NCBI GenBank assembly: GCA_034003765.1
Contig: JAVEXZ010000004.1
Span: 1 to 64,000, forward strand
Reading direction: 5' to 3'
Source of the DNA: JAAZGD01 sp034003765
GTDB taxonomy: Bacteria; Bacillota; Clostridia; Peptostreptococcales; Anaerovoracaceae
DNA length: 64,000 nt
The position numbers were made by a program, and so were the translations under genes. Position 1 is the stretch's first letter. Each line of letters opens with the position of its first letter. A model generated the notes under the pieces. It ran no database searches. It saw only the letters and a program-made list of their open reading frames with translations, and had not been told where the DNA came from. Positions 35,962 to 45,800 of this stretch are shown one piece after another.

Positions 35962-37221
35962 TTATTTATGCTTGTTTCTTTCATGTCTAAGAAGATGAGC
36001 TGGTTCCATGGACATTCTTTCTCCTTGGCCTATCCCTGCAACCCCTTCAAAATGGTACTCTTTTTTGCCTGTACAATATTCGCAAGTACAAGGAAGTTTG
36101 TCCAGATTTGGCTCTTCATAACTTGTAATTACTCCTTCGTAGTTTCTCAGAATCACCTTTTCCGGAGTTTGGGAAATAACATACTGAGGCATTACTGGAG
36201 TTTTTCCGCCACCGCCAGGAGCATCAACGACAAATGTTGGTACTGCAAACCCTGAGGTATGGCCCCTTAGTGCTTCGATAATAGCGATTCCGCTAGATAC
36301 CTTGGTTCTGAAATGCTCGATACCCAAGGATAAATCACATTGGTAGATATAGTATGGCCTAACTCTATGTAGGACCAAGCCATGAACCAATTCTCTCATA
36401 ATATGTGGGCAGTCATTTACTCCTCTAAGAAGTACGCTTTGATTGCCTAAAGGAATTCCTGCATCTGCCATCTTGCGACAGGCTTCTGCGAAATCAGGAG
36501 TTAGCTCTTTAGGGTGGTTAGCGTGGGTGTTAAGCCAAACAGGATGGTACTTTTTTAACATTGCACAAAGCTTGTCTGTAATACGCATTGGCATTACAAC
36601 AGGAGTTCTGGACCCTAATCGAACTATTTCAACATGTGGGATCTTTCTTAATTCAGAAATGATATATTCCAAAACATCGTCCTCAACCAATAAGCAGTCT
36701 CCACCTGATAAAAGGACGTCTCTTACAACTGGAGTTCTTCTAATGTAGTCGATACAAGCATCGATATCTTCTCTTGAACGAGCTCCATCAGTTTCTCCTG
36801 CTAATCTTCTCCTTGTGCAGTGTCTACAATACATGGAGCACTGGTCAGTAATAAGGAAGAGAACCCTATCTGGATATCTGTGGGTTAAGCCTGGTGCTGG
36901 AGAATCTTCATCTTCATGAAGTGGGTCCATCATATCTGCATCTGCTCTATGGGTTTCAGCCAATGTAGGAACTGCCTGCATTCTTACTGGACATCTTGGA
37001 TCGTCAGGGTCCATTAAGGAAGCATAGTAAGGGGTAATTCCAACACGGAAGCCCTTCATTACTTTTTCAATGTCTTGTCTTTCTTGGTCTGTAAGCTTTA
37101 CTACTTGTTCGATCTGATCAACTGTACTTAGTCTATTGTCAACTTGCCAGTGCCAGTCATTCCATTGTTCATCGGTTACATCTTTCCACAATGGAACCTC
37201 TTTCCAATTTCTAATAGTCAT
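35962..37221 (-). CDS. kamA: L-lysine 2,3-aminomutase
   Basis: KamA converts L-lysine to L-beta-lysine, the first step of the pathway, using SAM, PLP and a 4Fe-4S cluster. The radical-SAM motif is C128xxxC132xxC135 (QCSMYCRHC). The PLP lysine lies in PGGGGKTP near residue 339, and a cysteine-containing C-terminal tail (CTCEYCTG) fits the known zinc site. 419 aa matches the clostridial enzyme. It follows kdd by 135 bp, a gap filled with degenerate repeats. Confidence 0.97.
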   Translation of the reverse strand: MTIRNWKEVPLWKDVTDEQWNDWHWQVDNRLSTVDQIEQVVKLTDQERQDIEKVMKGFRVGITPYYASLMDPDDPRCPVRMQAVPTLAETHRADADMMDPLHEDEDSPAPGLTHRYPDRVLFLITDQCSMYCRHCTRRRLAGETDGARSREDIDACIDYIRRTPVVRDVLLSGGDCLLVEDDVLEYIISELRKIPHVEIVRLGSRTPVVMPMRITDKLCAMLKKYHPVWLNTHANHPKELTPDFAEACRKMADAGIPLGNQSVLLRGVNDCPHIMRELVHGLVLHRVRPYYIYQCDLSLGIEHFRTKVSSGIAIIEALRGHTSGFAVPTFVVDAPGGGGKTPVMPQYVISQTPEKVILRNYEGVITSYEEPNLDKLPCTCEYCTGKKEYHFEGVAGIGQGERMSMEPAHLLRHERNKHK

Positions 37222-37279
37222 TTCGTCTACCTTCTTTCTTTTTCTCAGCTTTTAGCGCTTTTATAAGCTTCTACCAGGG

Positions 37280-37351
37280 GTCCTTATGGGTCTTCCCAGT
37301 CCTTATACTTTAGTCAGTCCCTATAGTATAGCCAACCCTTAAGGTCTTTTG
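37280..37351. repeat. Degenerate 18-bp tandem repeat, four copies
   Basis: Copies are GTCCTTATGGGTCTTCCC, AGTCCTTATACTTTAGTC, AGTCCCTATAGTATAGCC and a weaker fourth. They lie between kdd and kamA inside the operon and would be transcribed. Confidence 0.6.
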
Positions 37352-37356
37352 CTTTC

Positions 37357-38388
37357 TTATGAATACATCTTTTGGAATAAGTTTCTCAAAGGTTCGCTCT
37401 CTCTTAATATCTGGAGAGTAATAGCTGCGTGGCCCTTGGTATAGCCGTTTCCTACGATCATGTTCACATCTTTGCCAACTCCCTCAGCACCTAAAGCAGC
37501 CTTTGTAAAGCTGGTAGCCATAGAGAAGAAGTATACTGTTCCCCCATCTTTGCAAGAAAGTATGGAAGCCATCTCAGTGTTTTCGATGTTAACACAGTTA
37601 ATTACAACATCTGCCAATTCTCCCTTGGTTAATTCGCTGATTTTCTTGTACATACCAACTGCATCTGTTGCATCTGTTGCTATGTATTCATCAGCTAAGT
37701 CTAAATCTCTTGCACGGTTTGTGGATTTTTCACTGTGTCCCATGCAAATAATTTTCCCTGTAACTCCAGCTCTCTTCTTAGCTTCATATAAGCATAATAG
37801 GCCAGATTTTCCGCCACCACCAATAACAACAACTGTATCTCCAGGTTTTACAAGTTTTGCGGTCTGAGCTGGAGCTCCAGCAACGTCAAGGGCTGATAAG
37901 GCTAAACCTTCAGGCATATCTGTGGGTATCTTTGCGTAGATGCCGCTTTGGAATAAAATAGCCTGTCCCTTTATATCAACTTGGTCGATATCAGGACGGA
38001 CTTCATAAATTTCTTCTATAGTTAGTGGGGTAAGAGATAGGGATACTAAAGTTGCAATTTTGTCTCCAACATTTAGATCTCCAACATAAGCTGGTCCGAT
38101 TTCTTTAACAGTTCCGATAAGCATTCCACCAGATCCTGTTACTGGGTTCTTATGCTTGCCAGCTTTAGCTACAATACCAGTCATAATCTTTTTTATCTCT
38201 TCAACATTTCCTTCTGCTTGACTTTCGATTTGTGTGAAGCTTGCAGAGTCAACATTAAGGGTCTGTACATCAATTAATACTTCGTTATCGTAAATTTCCA
38301 TTGTGTTATCAATAACATCTGCTGGTTGTGGAAGTACTCCTTTTGGTGTAATAACTCTGTGTGTTCCATATGGGCATCCTTTTTTCAT
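37357..38388 (-). CDS. kdd: L-erythro-3,5-diaminohexanoate dehydrogenase
   Basis: Kdd oxidises 3,5-diaminohexanoate, product of the aminomutases, to 5-amino-3-oxohexanoate with NAD+. The 343-aa protein has the characteristic start (CPYGTHRVITPKGVLPQ), NPVTGSGGMLIG, and a Rossmann loop VVVIGGGGKSG near 187-197. It is the first gene of the operon, 54-60 nt behind a predicted sigma-54 transcription start, with GGAGGAG before the ATG. The next-step genes kce and kal are not adjacent. Confidence 0.95.
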   Translation of the reverse strand: MKKGCPYGTHRVITPKGVLPQPADVIDNTMEIYDNEVLIDVQTLNVDSASFTQIESQAEGNVEEIKKIMTGIVAKAGKHKNPVTGSGGMLIGTVKEIGPAYVGDLNVGDKIATLVSLSLTPLTIEEIYEVRPDIDQVDIKGQAILFQSGIYAKIPTDMPEGLALSALDVAGAPAQTAKLVKPGDTVVVIGGGGKSGLLCLYEAKKRAGVTGKIICMGHSEKSTNRARDLDLADEYIATDATDAVGMYKKISELTKGELADVVINCVNIENTEMASILSCKDGGTVYFFSMATSFTKAALGAEGVGKDVNMIVGNGYTKGHAAITLQILRESEPLRNLFQKMYS

Positions 38389-38450
38389 CTTGCTTCTCCT
38401 CCTAAATTATCTCCTACAATTAATTGCTTATTTTGTTGATACTTACTATA

Positions 38451-38470
38451 TAGCAAGGAGTATGCCAAGT
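38451..38470 (-). promoter_or_regulatory. Sigma-54 (-24/-12) promoter of the lysine operon
   Basis: The minus strand reads TTGGCATACTCCTTGCTA. The GG and GC dinucleotides are 10 bp apart, as required, and TTGGCA and TTGC match the consensus closely. Transcription would start near 38442, about 54 nt upstream of kdd. Confidence 0.85.
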
Positions 38471-38527
38471 ATTAACCCTTGAAATTGGTTGTTTTCTATG
38501 GGTGTAGAAGGGGGTTTTGAATACTTA

Positions 38528-38570
38528 ATGGTTCGCATAAAATAATAGCGAACCATATTATGTTCGCTAT
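38528..38570. promoter_or_regulatory. GCGAAC inverted repeats, candidate activator binding site
   Basis: Three half-sites form two overlapping inverted repeats: ATGGTTCGC (38528-38536) with GCGAACCAT (38548-38556), and ATAGCGAAC (38545-38553) with GTTCGCTAT (38562-38570). They lie 60-120 bp upstream of the sigma-54 promoter, where enhancer sites are expected. The second repeat could instead act as a terminator for the rluB gene, since TATTATTTT follows it. Confidence 0.6.
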
Positions 38571-38630
38571 CAAAGAAAGTCGATTATCTGATGAGGTTTT
38601 TGATTTAATTTGCTTTTATATCATCTCTCA

Positions 38631-39335
38631 TTACAGGGTTTTTAGATACTCTAATTCCTTTTGAGTTATGCGGCGATAATGGCCTGGCATAAGGCGGCCT
38701 AACCTAAGTTCTCCTATGGATATTCGCTGAAGTTCTAATACTGGGTTTCCCACTGTTTTGAACATTTTGCGGACTTGGCGATTCTTGCCTTCCTGGATTG
38801 TTATACGAACCAAAGAAGAACTCGGTCCTTCTTTAATAATCTCTACTTGAGCGGGCTTTGTGATGTATCCATCAATGTCTACACCGACTTTTAACCATTT
38901 AACCCTTTCCCGAGACAGGCGTCCTGAAACTAGGGCCTCATAGGTCTTGGGAATACTATTTTTTGGATGGCCTATTTTTTGGCTAAAGTCACCATCGTTT
39001 GTTAGTATTAATAGGCCAGAAGTATCGTAGTCTAATCTACCTATAGGAAATACCCTGGCATGAACGTCTGTTAGAAGATCCATAACTACAGGCCTATCTT
39101 GTTCGTCTTTTACAGATGTAATATATCCTACTGGCTTATTCATAATATAGTATACCAACTTTTGCCCTTCCCCTAGGAGGACACCATTTACTTCTACTTT
39201 GTCATCTTCTTTAACGTCATAACCCATTTGCCTCATAGGTTGGCCGTTAATTTTAACATTACCATTTGCTATCAGCTCATCGGCTTTTCTTCTACTTGCT
39301 ATCCCCCTTTGAGCAATATATTTATTTAATCTCAT
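38631..39335 (-). CDS. rluB: Pseudouridine synthase, RsuA/RluB family
   Basis: The 234-aa protein has an N-terminal S4 RNA-binding domain (MRLNKYIAQRGIASRRKADELI) and the catalytic GRLDYDTSGLLILTNDG motif with the active Asp. Length and sequence suggest the 23S rRNA-modifying RluB-like group of Firmicutes, but RsuA cannot be excluded. GAGGTGATGAG precedes the ATG. Confidence 0.88.
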   Translation of the reverse strand: MRLNKYIAQRGIASRRKADELIANGNVKINGQPMRQMGYDVKEDDKVEVNGVLLGEGQKLVYYIMNKPVGYITSVKDEQDRPVVMDLLTDVHARVFPIGRLDYDTSGLLILTNDGDFSQKIGHPKNSIPKTYEALVSGRLSRERVKWLKVGVDIDGYITKPAQVEIIKEGPSSSLVRITIQEGKNRQVRKMFKTVGNPVLELQRISIGELRLGRLMPGHYRRITQKELEYLKTL

Positions 39336-39356
39336 TTCTCATCACCTCGCTGTAGG

Positions 39357-39385
39357 ATTATAACACAGGAAAGGAACTGCTACAA
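39357..39385 (-). promoter_or_regulatory. Promoter of the rluB gene
   Basis: Perfect TATAAT (39362-39357) with a weak -35 (TTGTAG, 39385-39380) at 17 bp. Start of transcription near 39350. Confidence 0.5.
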
Positions 39386-39411
39386 CTGCCCTAAAGCTTT
39401 AAGAGGTTAAG

Positions 39412-39498
39412 ATGTGCCATTGCCTTTTGATTAATGTGCCATTGCCTTTTGATTAATGTGCCATTGCCTTTTGATTAATGTGCCATTGCCTTTTGATT
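39412..39498. repeat. Near-perfect 22-bp tandem repeat, four copies
   Basis: Four copies of a unit containing GTGCCATTGCCTTTTGAT, with a 22-bp period and almost no divergence. They lie between the divergent rluB and sigma-54 regulator genes, upstream of the regulator's start. Confidence 0.95.
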
Positions 39499-39584
39499 CG
39501 CTCCCCCCTTGCTATTTGCCATGAAAAAGGTTATCATTTACTTAGTTGAACCGTTATCAACTCACTCAAATATAGGTGAACATT

Positions 39585-41681
39585 ATGAACAAGTCTTACG
39601 GAGTAAATCGAGTAATTGAACCCAGCCATGTTCTTCCCACCGTTGCCTGGAAGGTGGACAACCGGAGAGAAATATATCCAAATGAACTAAGAATAGCAGT
39701 GAAGCGCATCCATTTAGAAGGAACCAGTTTCAAGCAAATCTCTATGGAAGCCAATCGCAACGAAGATGCTATCAAAAACATAATAATGGATATTGTTATA
39801 AAGCGAGGAAAACTCCACAATCCTGTCACAGATACTGGAGGGGTTCTTTATGGGGTGGTTGAAGAAATTGGCAAAGATTATGATAATAGCAAAGGATTCG
39901 AGATCGGAGATGAAGTTCTCTGTAACGCTTCTCTCAGTACTGTGCCCCTTTATTTAAGCCGAATAACGGGGATAAATAATGCCCTTGGCCAAATAGATGT
40001 GGATGGGTACGCAATAGCTTTCAATGAAATCCCTATGGTTAGAAAGCCCCTTGACCTTCCTGCTGATCTGTTACTTTTTACCTTTAATGAATCAGGTACT
40101 CTTTTTCGTGTCAGTCAAGAAGCTTTTGGCAAGGGAAACATTCTTGTGGTAGGCAACAACCTTATGGTCAATCTCCTATATGGCTATACAGTTCGGCGTG
40201 TTGTAGGTAACCAAGCCAATGTTATTTGTCTATTAGATAAGAAAACGGAGCTAATGCTAAAAGGAGCCCAAGTTGATAAATTGATTTCCGAAGTTTTTAA
40301 TGAGCTTCATTATGTAAACATATTAAAACCCTTAGAATGTCTTGATCGGTTAAATATAGATGCCCTTTTTGATATGTCAATTAATTGTGCGGATATTGCT
40401 GGGGCCGAAACCATCAATATTTTAGCTACCAAGTCCGGCGGTTCAGTTTTTTTTGTTAACTTAATTAACAATTATAATATCGCCCTATATATAACAGAGT
40501 CTATATCAAGGCAGCTTGATATCCGTTGTGCCGATGGATATCTAGAAGCCTATGATGAGTTTGACATACAAGTGACCAAAGAACTTGTTCCCTACCTAAG
40601 CGATGTTTATATGGGGAGCAATTGGTCCGAAGGTGAACCACCATCCTCAAGGCTTAGAAATACTGGACTCAAAGAATCCCTTGGCTACCAAGCGGCTGTC
40701 GCTGATGGCTTTATATGTGAATCTCGCTTGATGACCCAGACCATAGAGGAAGTACTACGGGTAGCAAAATATGATTGTCATGTCTTAATCACCGGGGATA
40801 CAGGAGTAGGAAAAGAGAAAATAGCCAATATGCTGCAAAAAAACAGCAACAGAAAACTACAACCCTATCTCAAGGTTAACTGCGCTTCAATATCCTTGAA
40901 TCTCATGGAATCTGAATTTTTTGGTTATGAAAAGGGTTCTTTCACAGGGGCCAACCAGGCAGGGAAAAAAGGTTACTTCGAGTTGGCGGATAATGGCATA
41001 CTTTTTTTAGACGAGATTGGTGAAATTCCCTCAGATCTCCAGGCTAAACTTCTGCGTGTTCTTCAAGATGGAGAGTTCTACCGAGTTGGAGGAACCCATC
41101 CAATAAGAACCAATGTAAGAGTACTTTCTGCAACCAACAGAGACCTTGAAGCTCTAGTTGAGAAGGGTCTTTTCAGACGTGACTTATATTACCGTCTTAA
41201 TGTGTTCCCCATTAGGGTCCCCAAATTAGAGGAACGAAGAGATGATATCCCTGCACTGATTTCACATTTTCTTGATATTTATGGTGAGAAGTTCGGCATA
41301 CTTAGAGAGATGCAGGAAGATGTTATGGTTCATTTAAGTAATATGGAGTGGCCAGGTAATATCAGAGAGTTAGAAAACCTAATACAGAGGCTAATGATTA
41401 CAACTTCCGAAGAAAAAATTACCCTGATGGATCTAATGAAGGAACTACACAAGGACATGTTTCAGGGTGATATGCAACAAGAGACAGGCTCTATATTACA
41501 ATTAAACGATGCAATTGAACATCTTGAAAAAACACTAATTGAAAATGCCAAAGCTACTTACGGGTCCACGAGAAAAGCTGCTGCTGCCCTAGGTATAAGC
41601 CAGACACAGTTTGTTAGGAAAAGCAAGAAATATGAATTGGAAGATTCGAATAAGCTAGGAATGAAGGGGACTAACAATTAA
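39585..41681 (+). CDS. Sigma-54-dependent activator with an N-terminal Kdd-like domain
   Basis: 698 aa. Residues 1-345 align along their whole length with Kdd encoded nearby: YGVNRVIEPSHVLP against YGTHRVITPKGVLP, NPVTDTGGVLYGVVEEIG against NPVTGSGGMLIGTVKEIG, and INCADIAGAETINIL against INCVNIENTEMASIL. The dinucleotide loop GGGGKSG has become GNNLMVN, so catalysis is unlikely. About 380-620 is an AAA+ sigma-54 interaction domain: GDTGVGKEK near 404, GSFTGA near 451 and GILFLDEIGEIP near 473. A Fis-type HTH ends the protein (TRKAAAALGISQTQFVRK). The ATG at 39585 has AGGTG 6 nt upstream. Role as activator of the lysine operon is inference. Confidence 0.9.
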   Translation: MNKSYGVNRVIEPSHVLPTVAWKVDNRREIYPNELRIAVKRIHLEGTSFKQISMEANRNEDAIKNIIMDIVIKRGKLHNPVTDTGGVLYGVVEEIGKDYDNSKGFEIGDEVLCNASLSTVPLYLSRITGINNALGQIDVDGYAIAFNEIPMVRKPLDLPADLLLFTFNESGTLFRVSQEAFGKGNILVVGNNLMVNLLYGYTVRRVVGNQANVICLLDKKTELMLKGAQVDKLISEVFNELHYVNILKPLECLDRLNIDALFDMSINCADIAGAETINILATKSGGSVFFVNLINNYNIALYITESISRQLDIRCADGYLEAYDEFDIQVTKELVPYLSDVYMGSNWSEGEPPSSRLRNTGLKESLGYQAAVADGFICESRLMTQTIEEVLRVAKYDCHVLITGDTGVGKEKIANMLQKNSNRKLQPYLKVNCASISLNLMESEFFGYEKGSFTGANQAGKKGYFELADNGILFLDEIGEIPSDLQAKLLRVLQDGEFYRVGGTHPIRTNVRVLSATNRDLEALVEKGLFRRDLYYRLNVFPIRVPKLEERRDDIPALISHFLDIYGEKFGILREMQEDVMVHLSNMEWPGNIRELENLIQRLMITTSEEKITLMDLMKELHKDMFQGDMQQETGSILQLNDAIEHLEKTLIENAKATYGSTRKAAAALGISQTQFVRKSKKYELEDSNKLGMKGTNN

Positions 41682-41761
41682 CCCTTAAGCCAGGTAGGGT
41701 GAGTTTCCTTTAAAAAAATACTATAGCCTAATTCTCAGGATTTCTTTTATGCTACTGATAG

Positions 41762-42508
41762 TTATAAGGCTCTTAATATTAGAAATATTAATGACAAAAC
41801 CCCCAATACCAAAGGTTGATGTCCTAGGTAGAATATTAGTGCATGCCTACCTGCAAACATAAATGGTCTGGTGAGCCGTGCTTCCCCTTTCAATGGAAAA
41901 CGGCTCTTTTTTTCGCCATAAATAAGAGGGCCAAGAAATGCTCCTATTAATAGGAAGCCCGCTCCTGGGAGAAGAGAAAAATAATCTGCAGAGTAGACTC
42001 CACCCCTTAAGGGCACCAATATGGATAATGCCTCTAATCCTTGAGGAGCATAATAAAGTACCATGTTAAAATACACCCCTATAGCAGCCAATACAATCCC
42101 TATAAATAAAAATGCTTTCCCTGAGGCTACTTTCTCTAGTAGGGCATATATTAGTATTGATACCGCCAACATATGTAGTACACCAAAAACTATAATAAAT
42201 CTGTCTCCATCCCCTTGAACTAAATCTAATATCTTGGTAACAAAGGTGAGCAAAAGAGCAACACCTGCCAACTTAAGCCCTCGAACTAGATTGGACCTAC
42301 TAAAAGAACAGCTTATTCCACAAAGTAATACAAAGGATAAGACCACACCAATCCTAATAAGGGTTCGAACTTCCCAATCAAAATATGCAGGAAGAACAGA
42401 AAATGGAACATGAAATACATAGGTCAAATCGTAGACAACATGGTCAAATATCATGGCCGCTACGCAGACCCCCCGTAAAAAATCTAACTCCCAAATTCGC
42501 TTTTCCAT
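41762..42508 (-). CDS. DUF1624 / heparan-alpha-glucosaminide acetyltransferase-like membrane protein
   Basis: The 248-aa polytopic protein begins RIWELDFLRGVCVAAMIFDHVVYDL, typical of the DUF1624 family related to acyl-transferring membrane proteins. About seven membrane segments are visible and HALIFYLGHQPLVL occurs near the C-terminus. The conserved Asp and His suggest transacylation of a cell-surface compound; substrate unknown. GAGAG precedes the ATG. Confidence 0.75.
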   Translation of the reverse strand: MEKRIWELDFLRGVCVAAMIFDHVVYDLTYVFHVPFSVLPAYFDWEVRTLIRIGVVLSFVLLCGISCSFSRSNLVRGLKLAGVALLLTFVTKILDLVQGDGDRFIIVFGVLHMLAVSILIYALLEKVASGKAFLFIGIVLAAIGVYFNMVLYYAPQGLEALSILVPLRGGVYSADYFSLLPGAGFLLIGAFLGPLIYGEKKSRFPLKGEARLTRPFMFAGRHALIFYLGHQPLVLGVLSLIFLILRAL

Positions 42509-42540
42509 ATATCTCTCTTCTCGTTTTCTCTCTCATGTCT

Positions 42541-42765
42541 AGTCTTAACTAGCCCAATCTTGACTAGCCTTAACTTGCCTCATCTTGACTAGCCCAATCT
42601 TGACTAGCCTTAACTTGCCTCATATTGACTAGCCTTAACTTGCCTCATCTTGACTGGCCTCATATTGACTAGCCTTAACTTGCCTCATATTGACTAGCCT
42701 TAACTTGCCTCATCTTGACTGGCCTCATATTGACTAGCCTTATCTTCCCTCATCTAGTTTTGTCA
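42541..42765. repeat. Tandem repeat of alternating 15- and 10-bp subunits
   Basis: Subunits such as TTGACTAGCCTTAAC (15 bp) and TTGCCTCATC (10 bp) alternate, giving a 25-bp period with about nine diverged copies. They fill the 308-bp gap (42509-42816) between the AddA-type gene and the DUF1624 gene. The rest of the gap shows no feature I recognise. Confidence 0.93.
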
Positions 42766-42816
42766 TAAACTATCCTATATAAACTACTATAATTAGGTGT
42801 TCATGATTTTCTTTAC

Positions 42817-45800
42817 TTAAGTCGAACTTATAAAGCCATAATCATCTTGGACTGACTCCCTGGCTAAAAGCTTAGGGAGACTACTTTCATCTCTAGCTGG
42901 TATATGATAAAGATAAGCCTTGGGTTCCTCATCCAGAGAGAATATCTCCTTAATCACTTTTTTATAGAGGAAAATTTGAGCCTCATAGTGGTGCCATAAA
43001 TCCTGGGGGGAAAAATTGGTTTTGTAATCAAGGACAAAATATTTATCATCTTTTTTGTAAAGTAGGTCTATAATGCCATTGAGGTAGCCCTCTTTGTCTT
43101 CTTCAATATCAAGCTCCTTTATCAGAGCCTTCATCAAAGGTTCTTCTTTCTTAGCTGAGATTGAAAAGGCTAGTTCAGTATATATCTCTTGGGCTGTAGC
43201 TAGCTCTTCAAGCAAATTTTGAGGACATCTGACTTCTTCTCCTGCCCAGTCCTGGGGATAGCCACCAGCAATCATTCGGTTATACACTGCCCAAAGGGTA
43301 TCCAGAAAAAATCCTTTGTCCTCAGGAGGGATCTGGTAAAGTTTTAGGAGGTTTTCTATTAAAACCTGGCCTTCATTTTTGCTAAGTATTTGGGGTAGCT
43401 TAAGTACAAGAGCTTCCATCAGTCCGTGTACTAGGGTTCCAACCACTGAGCCTTCTCTTTGCCATTTAGACAATGAAATCTGCCATTCATCATCAAAATC
43501 AAAAAGCCCTTGTATTTCTAGATTCTCTTGGGCCAAATGATATTTGGATGCAAGGGAGTCTATTTTTTCTTTTTCACCTGCTGAGGCTACAGGGTCCCTT
43601 GAGGCTATAGGGTCAACTGTCCTTATAGAAGAGTCCTCTTTAGCCTTTTCTAAATCTCGGCCTCTTATTTGAACCTTGCTAGGGTTAATGGTCTGATAAG
43701 ATTCCTGACCGTCCAAAACCGGCAGGTGGAAGTCCTTTATTAATTGGCCCAAAGACTCCTCGCCTGAACCCTGTCTATCCCCTATATCCTTTATATTTTT
43801 GCTCTTCTCCTGGTCAAAAGTGCCTTGCTTGTCCTCTTGGTCAATCCCTTCCTGGCTGGGTTTAGATTTACCAGGGTTAAGGTGGGAAAAGCTCATTTTG
43901 GCATCTAATATGTTCTCCAAACCCTCCGTTAGCAGGCTGGACCATTTACCCTCAACTACTTCACCAGCTATTGGTTTCAAAGGAATTTGGCTACCATCCC
44001 CTTCATTTTTGTAGAGGGTTGGAATAATTAAGAGATTCTCTGCTCTTGTGGCTGCAACATACCTTAACCTCATAGCCTCTTCAGCCAATTTCTCTTCTTC
44101 CCCTTCTTTTTCATCTTTGAATTTATCCGTAACAATTATGTCACCATAGGGAATGCCTTGTGAATCTTTTTTTGTTATGTTGAATATTTTAATCCTCTGA
44201 TTTTGATAATCGTACTGCTTCTCAGCTTGATTTTTCCCATTGGATTTGCCTGGGTCTCCAAGAATCACAACCTTGCCCTCTAACCCCTTTGCCTTATGAA
44301 GGTTCATTAGTCGAACACCCTTTGCTCCTCCAGACAAGGACAACTCATATTCGTAACTACCTACAAGTAAATCCTCTTGTATGAATTGCCCTAGATCTTG
44401 TAGATTGCAAATTTTTCCTTGTCTCTCAGCTTCCCTTACTAACTCCAAACCATAATAAAGTGTATCGGAAGCGTCCTCAATATTATATATACTGGCCATA
44501 TGGATCAGCATCATTCTATCCATAAGCTTTCTATACATAGAGGCAGGAGTTTTGCCTTCTAATTCCCCAGACAATATCTCGAGAAAATCTTTTGCTCCTT
44601 GGACCCATGAGGCTGGTTTTCCCAACTTGTATTCGTAGAGCTCTTTTTCCCATAGGGAAAATGGCTCTCCCAACAAGCATACACCCTCTTTATATGAATC
44701 CTCTGGATGGGCTAAATAGTCTATAATCCTCCCCATCATAGCAAGAGATTTGCTTGATTGCAGGTTGGAACTACCCACTACAGAATAGGGGATTCCCACC
44801 TCCTTGAAAATGGCCATATATTCATTCAGCTTTTTCTTGCCGTAGGTTAAAACAAGAATATCGCTATATTCTAAATTATGGGTAGTCATAGTGTTTGTCT
44901 TATAGTCGTAATGGCTAACAGGTTTCCCCTTAATTTTTTCTATGATTCTTACAACTTGTATGTGTTCGTCTGTAGGGATTTCTAGGCTTTTGGGGGATTT
45001 CTGCTTTTTGCTAATTACAGGAAAAGTATAGACCCCATCTATTACCTTGTCCTTGTATTCTCCATATAATGTTTGTTTTTCGGCCTCTTCAATTAGGGGG
45101 AAGTCCTGGCCAAAGAAACCTTCTTCCCCAAACTTAGCATTAAACCATTGGCGCAAGGGCTCTGAAGACCTAAAGTTGCAGGTTAACTGAAGTACCGTTT
45201 CCCCTTGGTCTTTTGAGGCCATGGCATCTTCAATTCTCTTAAAATTATCTACATCTCCACCACGAAACCTGTAGATTGCTTGCTTCTCATCTCCAACTAT
45301 GAACAAGGACCCTGGCCCATCTCCAGCTAGTAAATCGAAAAGTTGTGATTGCAGCCCATTGGTGTCTTGCAACTCATCTATAAAATAATGCTTGTACTTT
45401 TTTTGCAGATATTGAAGTAAGTGGCCTCCACTGGCCCTATCTCTTTGGAGCATCTCTACCAATAGTTTTAGGCTTCGATTATAGCTTATTAAGCCTTGTT
45501 TTTCTCCCAAGATTAGAAGAGAATCCCTCATCCCCTTTGCCCAAGTTAAGGCCTTATAATAACGTAGCTCTTGATACTCTAGTTTTATTTGGCCAAAATA
45601 TATATTAGCCAAAAGCTCACTGGCTCTCTCTAGAAGAAGATCCGGCTTGTCCGCTTTGCCCTGTCGGGCCTTATAATTAAAGGCTCCAACCATATTCTCT
45701 AGAAATATAAGCTTATTAACTGGATGTACTTTATCAATAAAACGAATAGCTTTTTCGTAGAATTTTATGCTGCCTTGGGTTGATAGAGCCACCGATTGTT

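Noticed and set aside
38545..38570. Purely an rluB terminator
   Set aside because: The hairpin is AT-rich, its T tail is interrupted, and a third GCGAAC half-site forms a second inverted repeat, which fits protein binding better. I keep it as an alternative.
39412..39498. CRISPR array
   Set aside because: The 22-bp copies are directly adjacent with no spacers, and there are no cas genes. The same applies to the other tandem arrays.
39412..39500. Sigma-54 promoter in the TGGCA-containing repeat near the regulator
   Set aside because: No TTGC element at the required distance on either strand.
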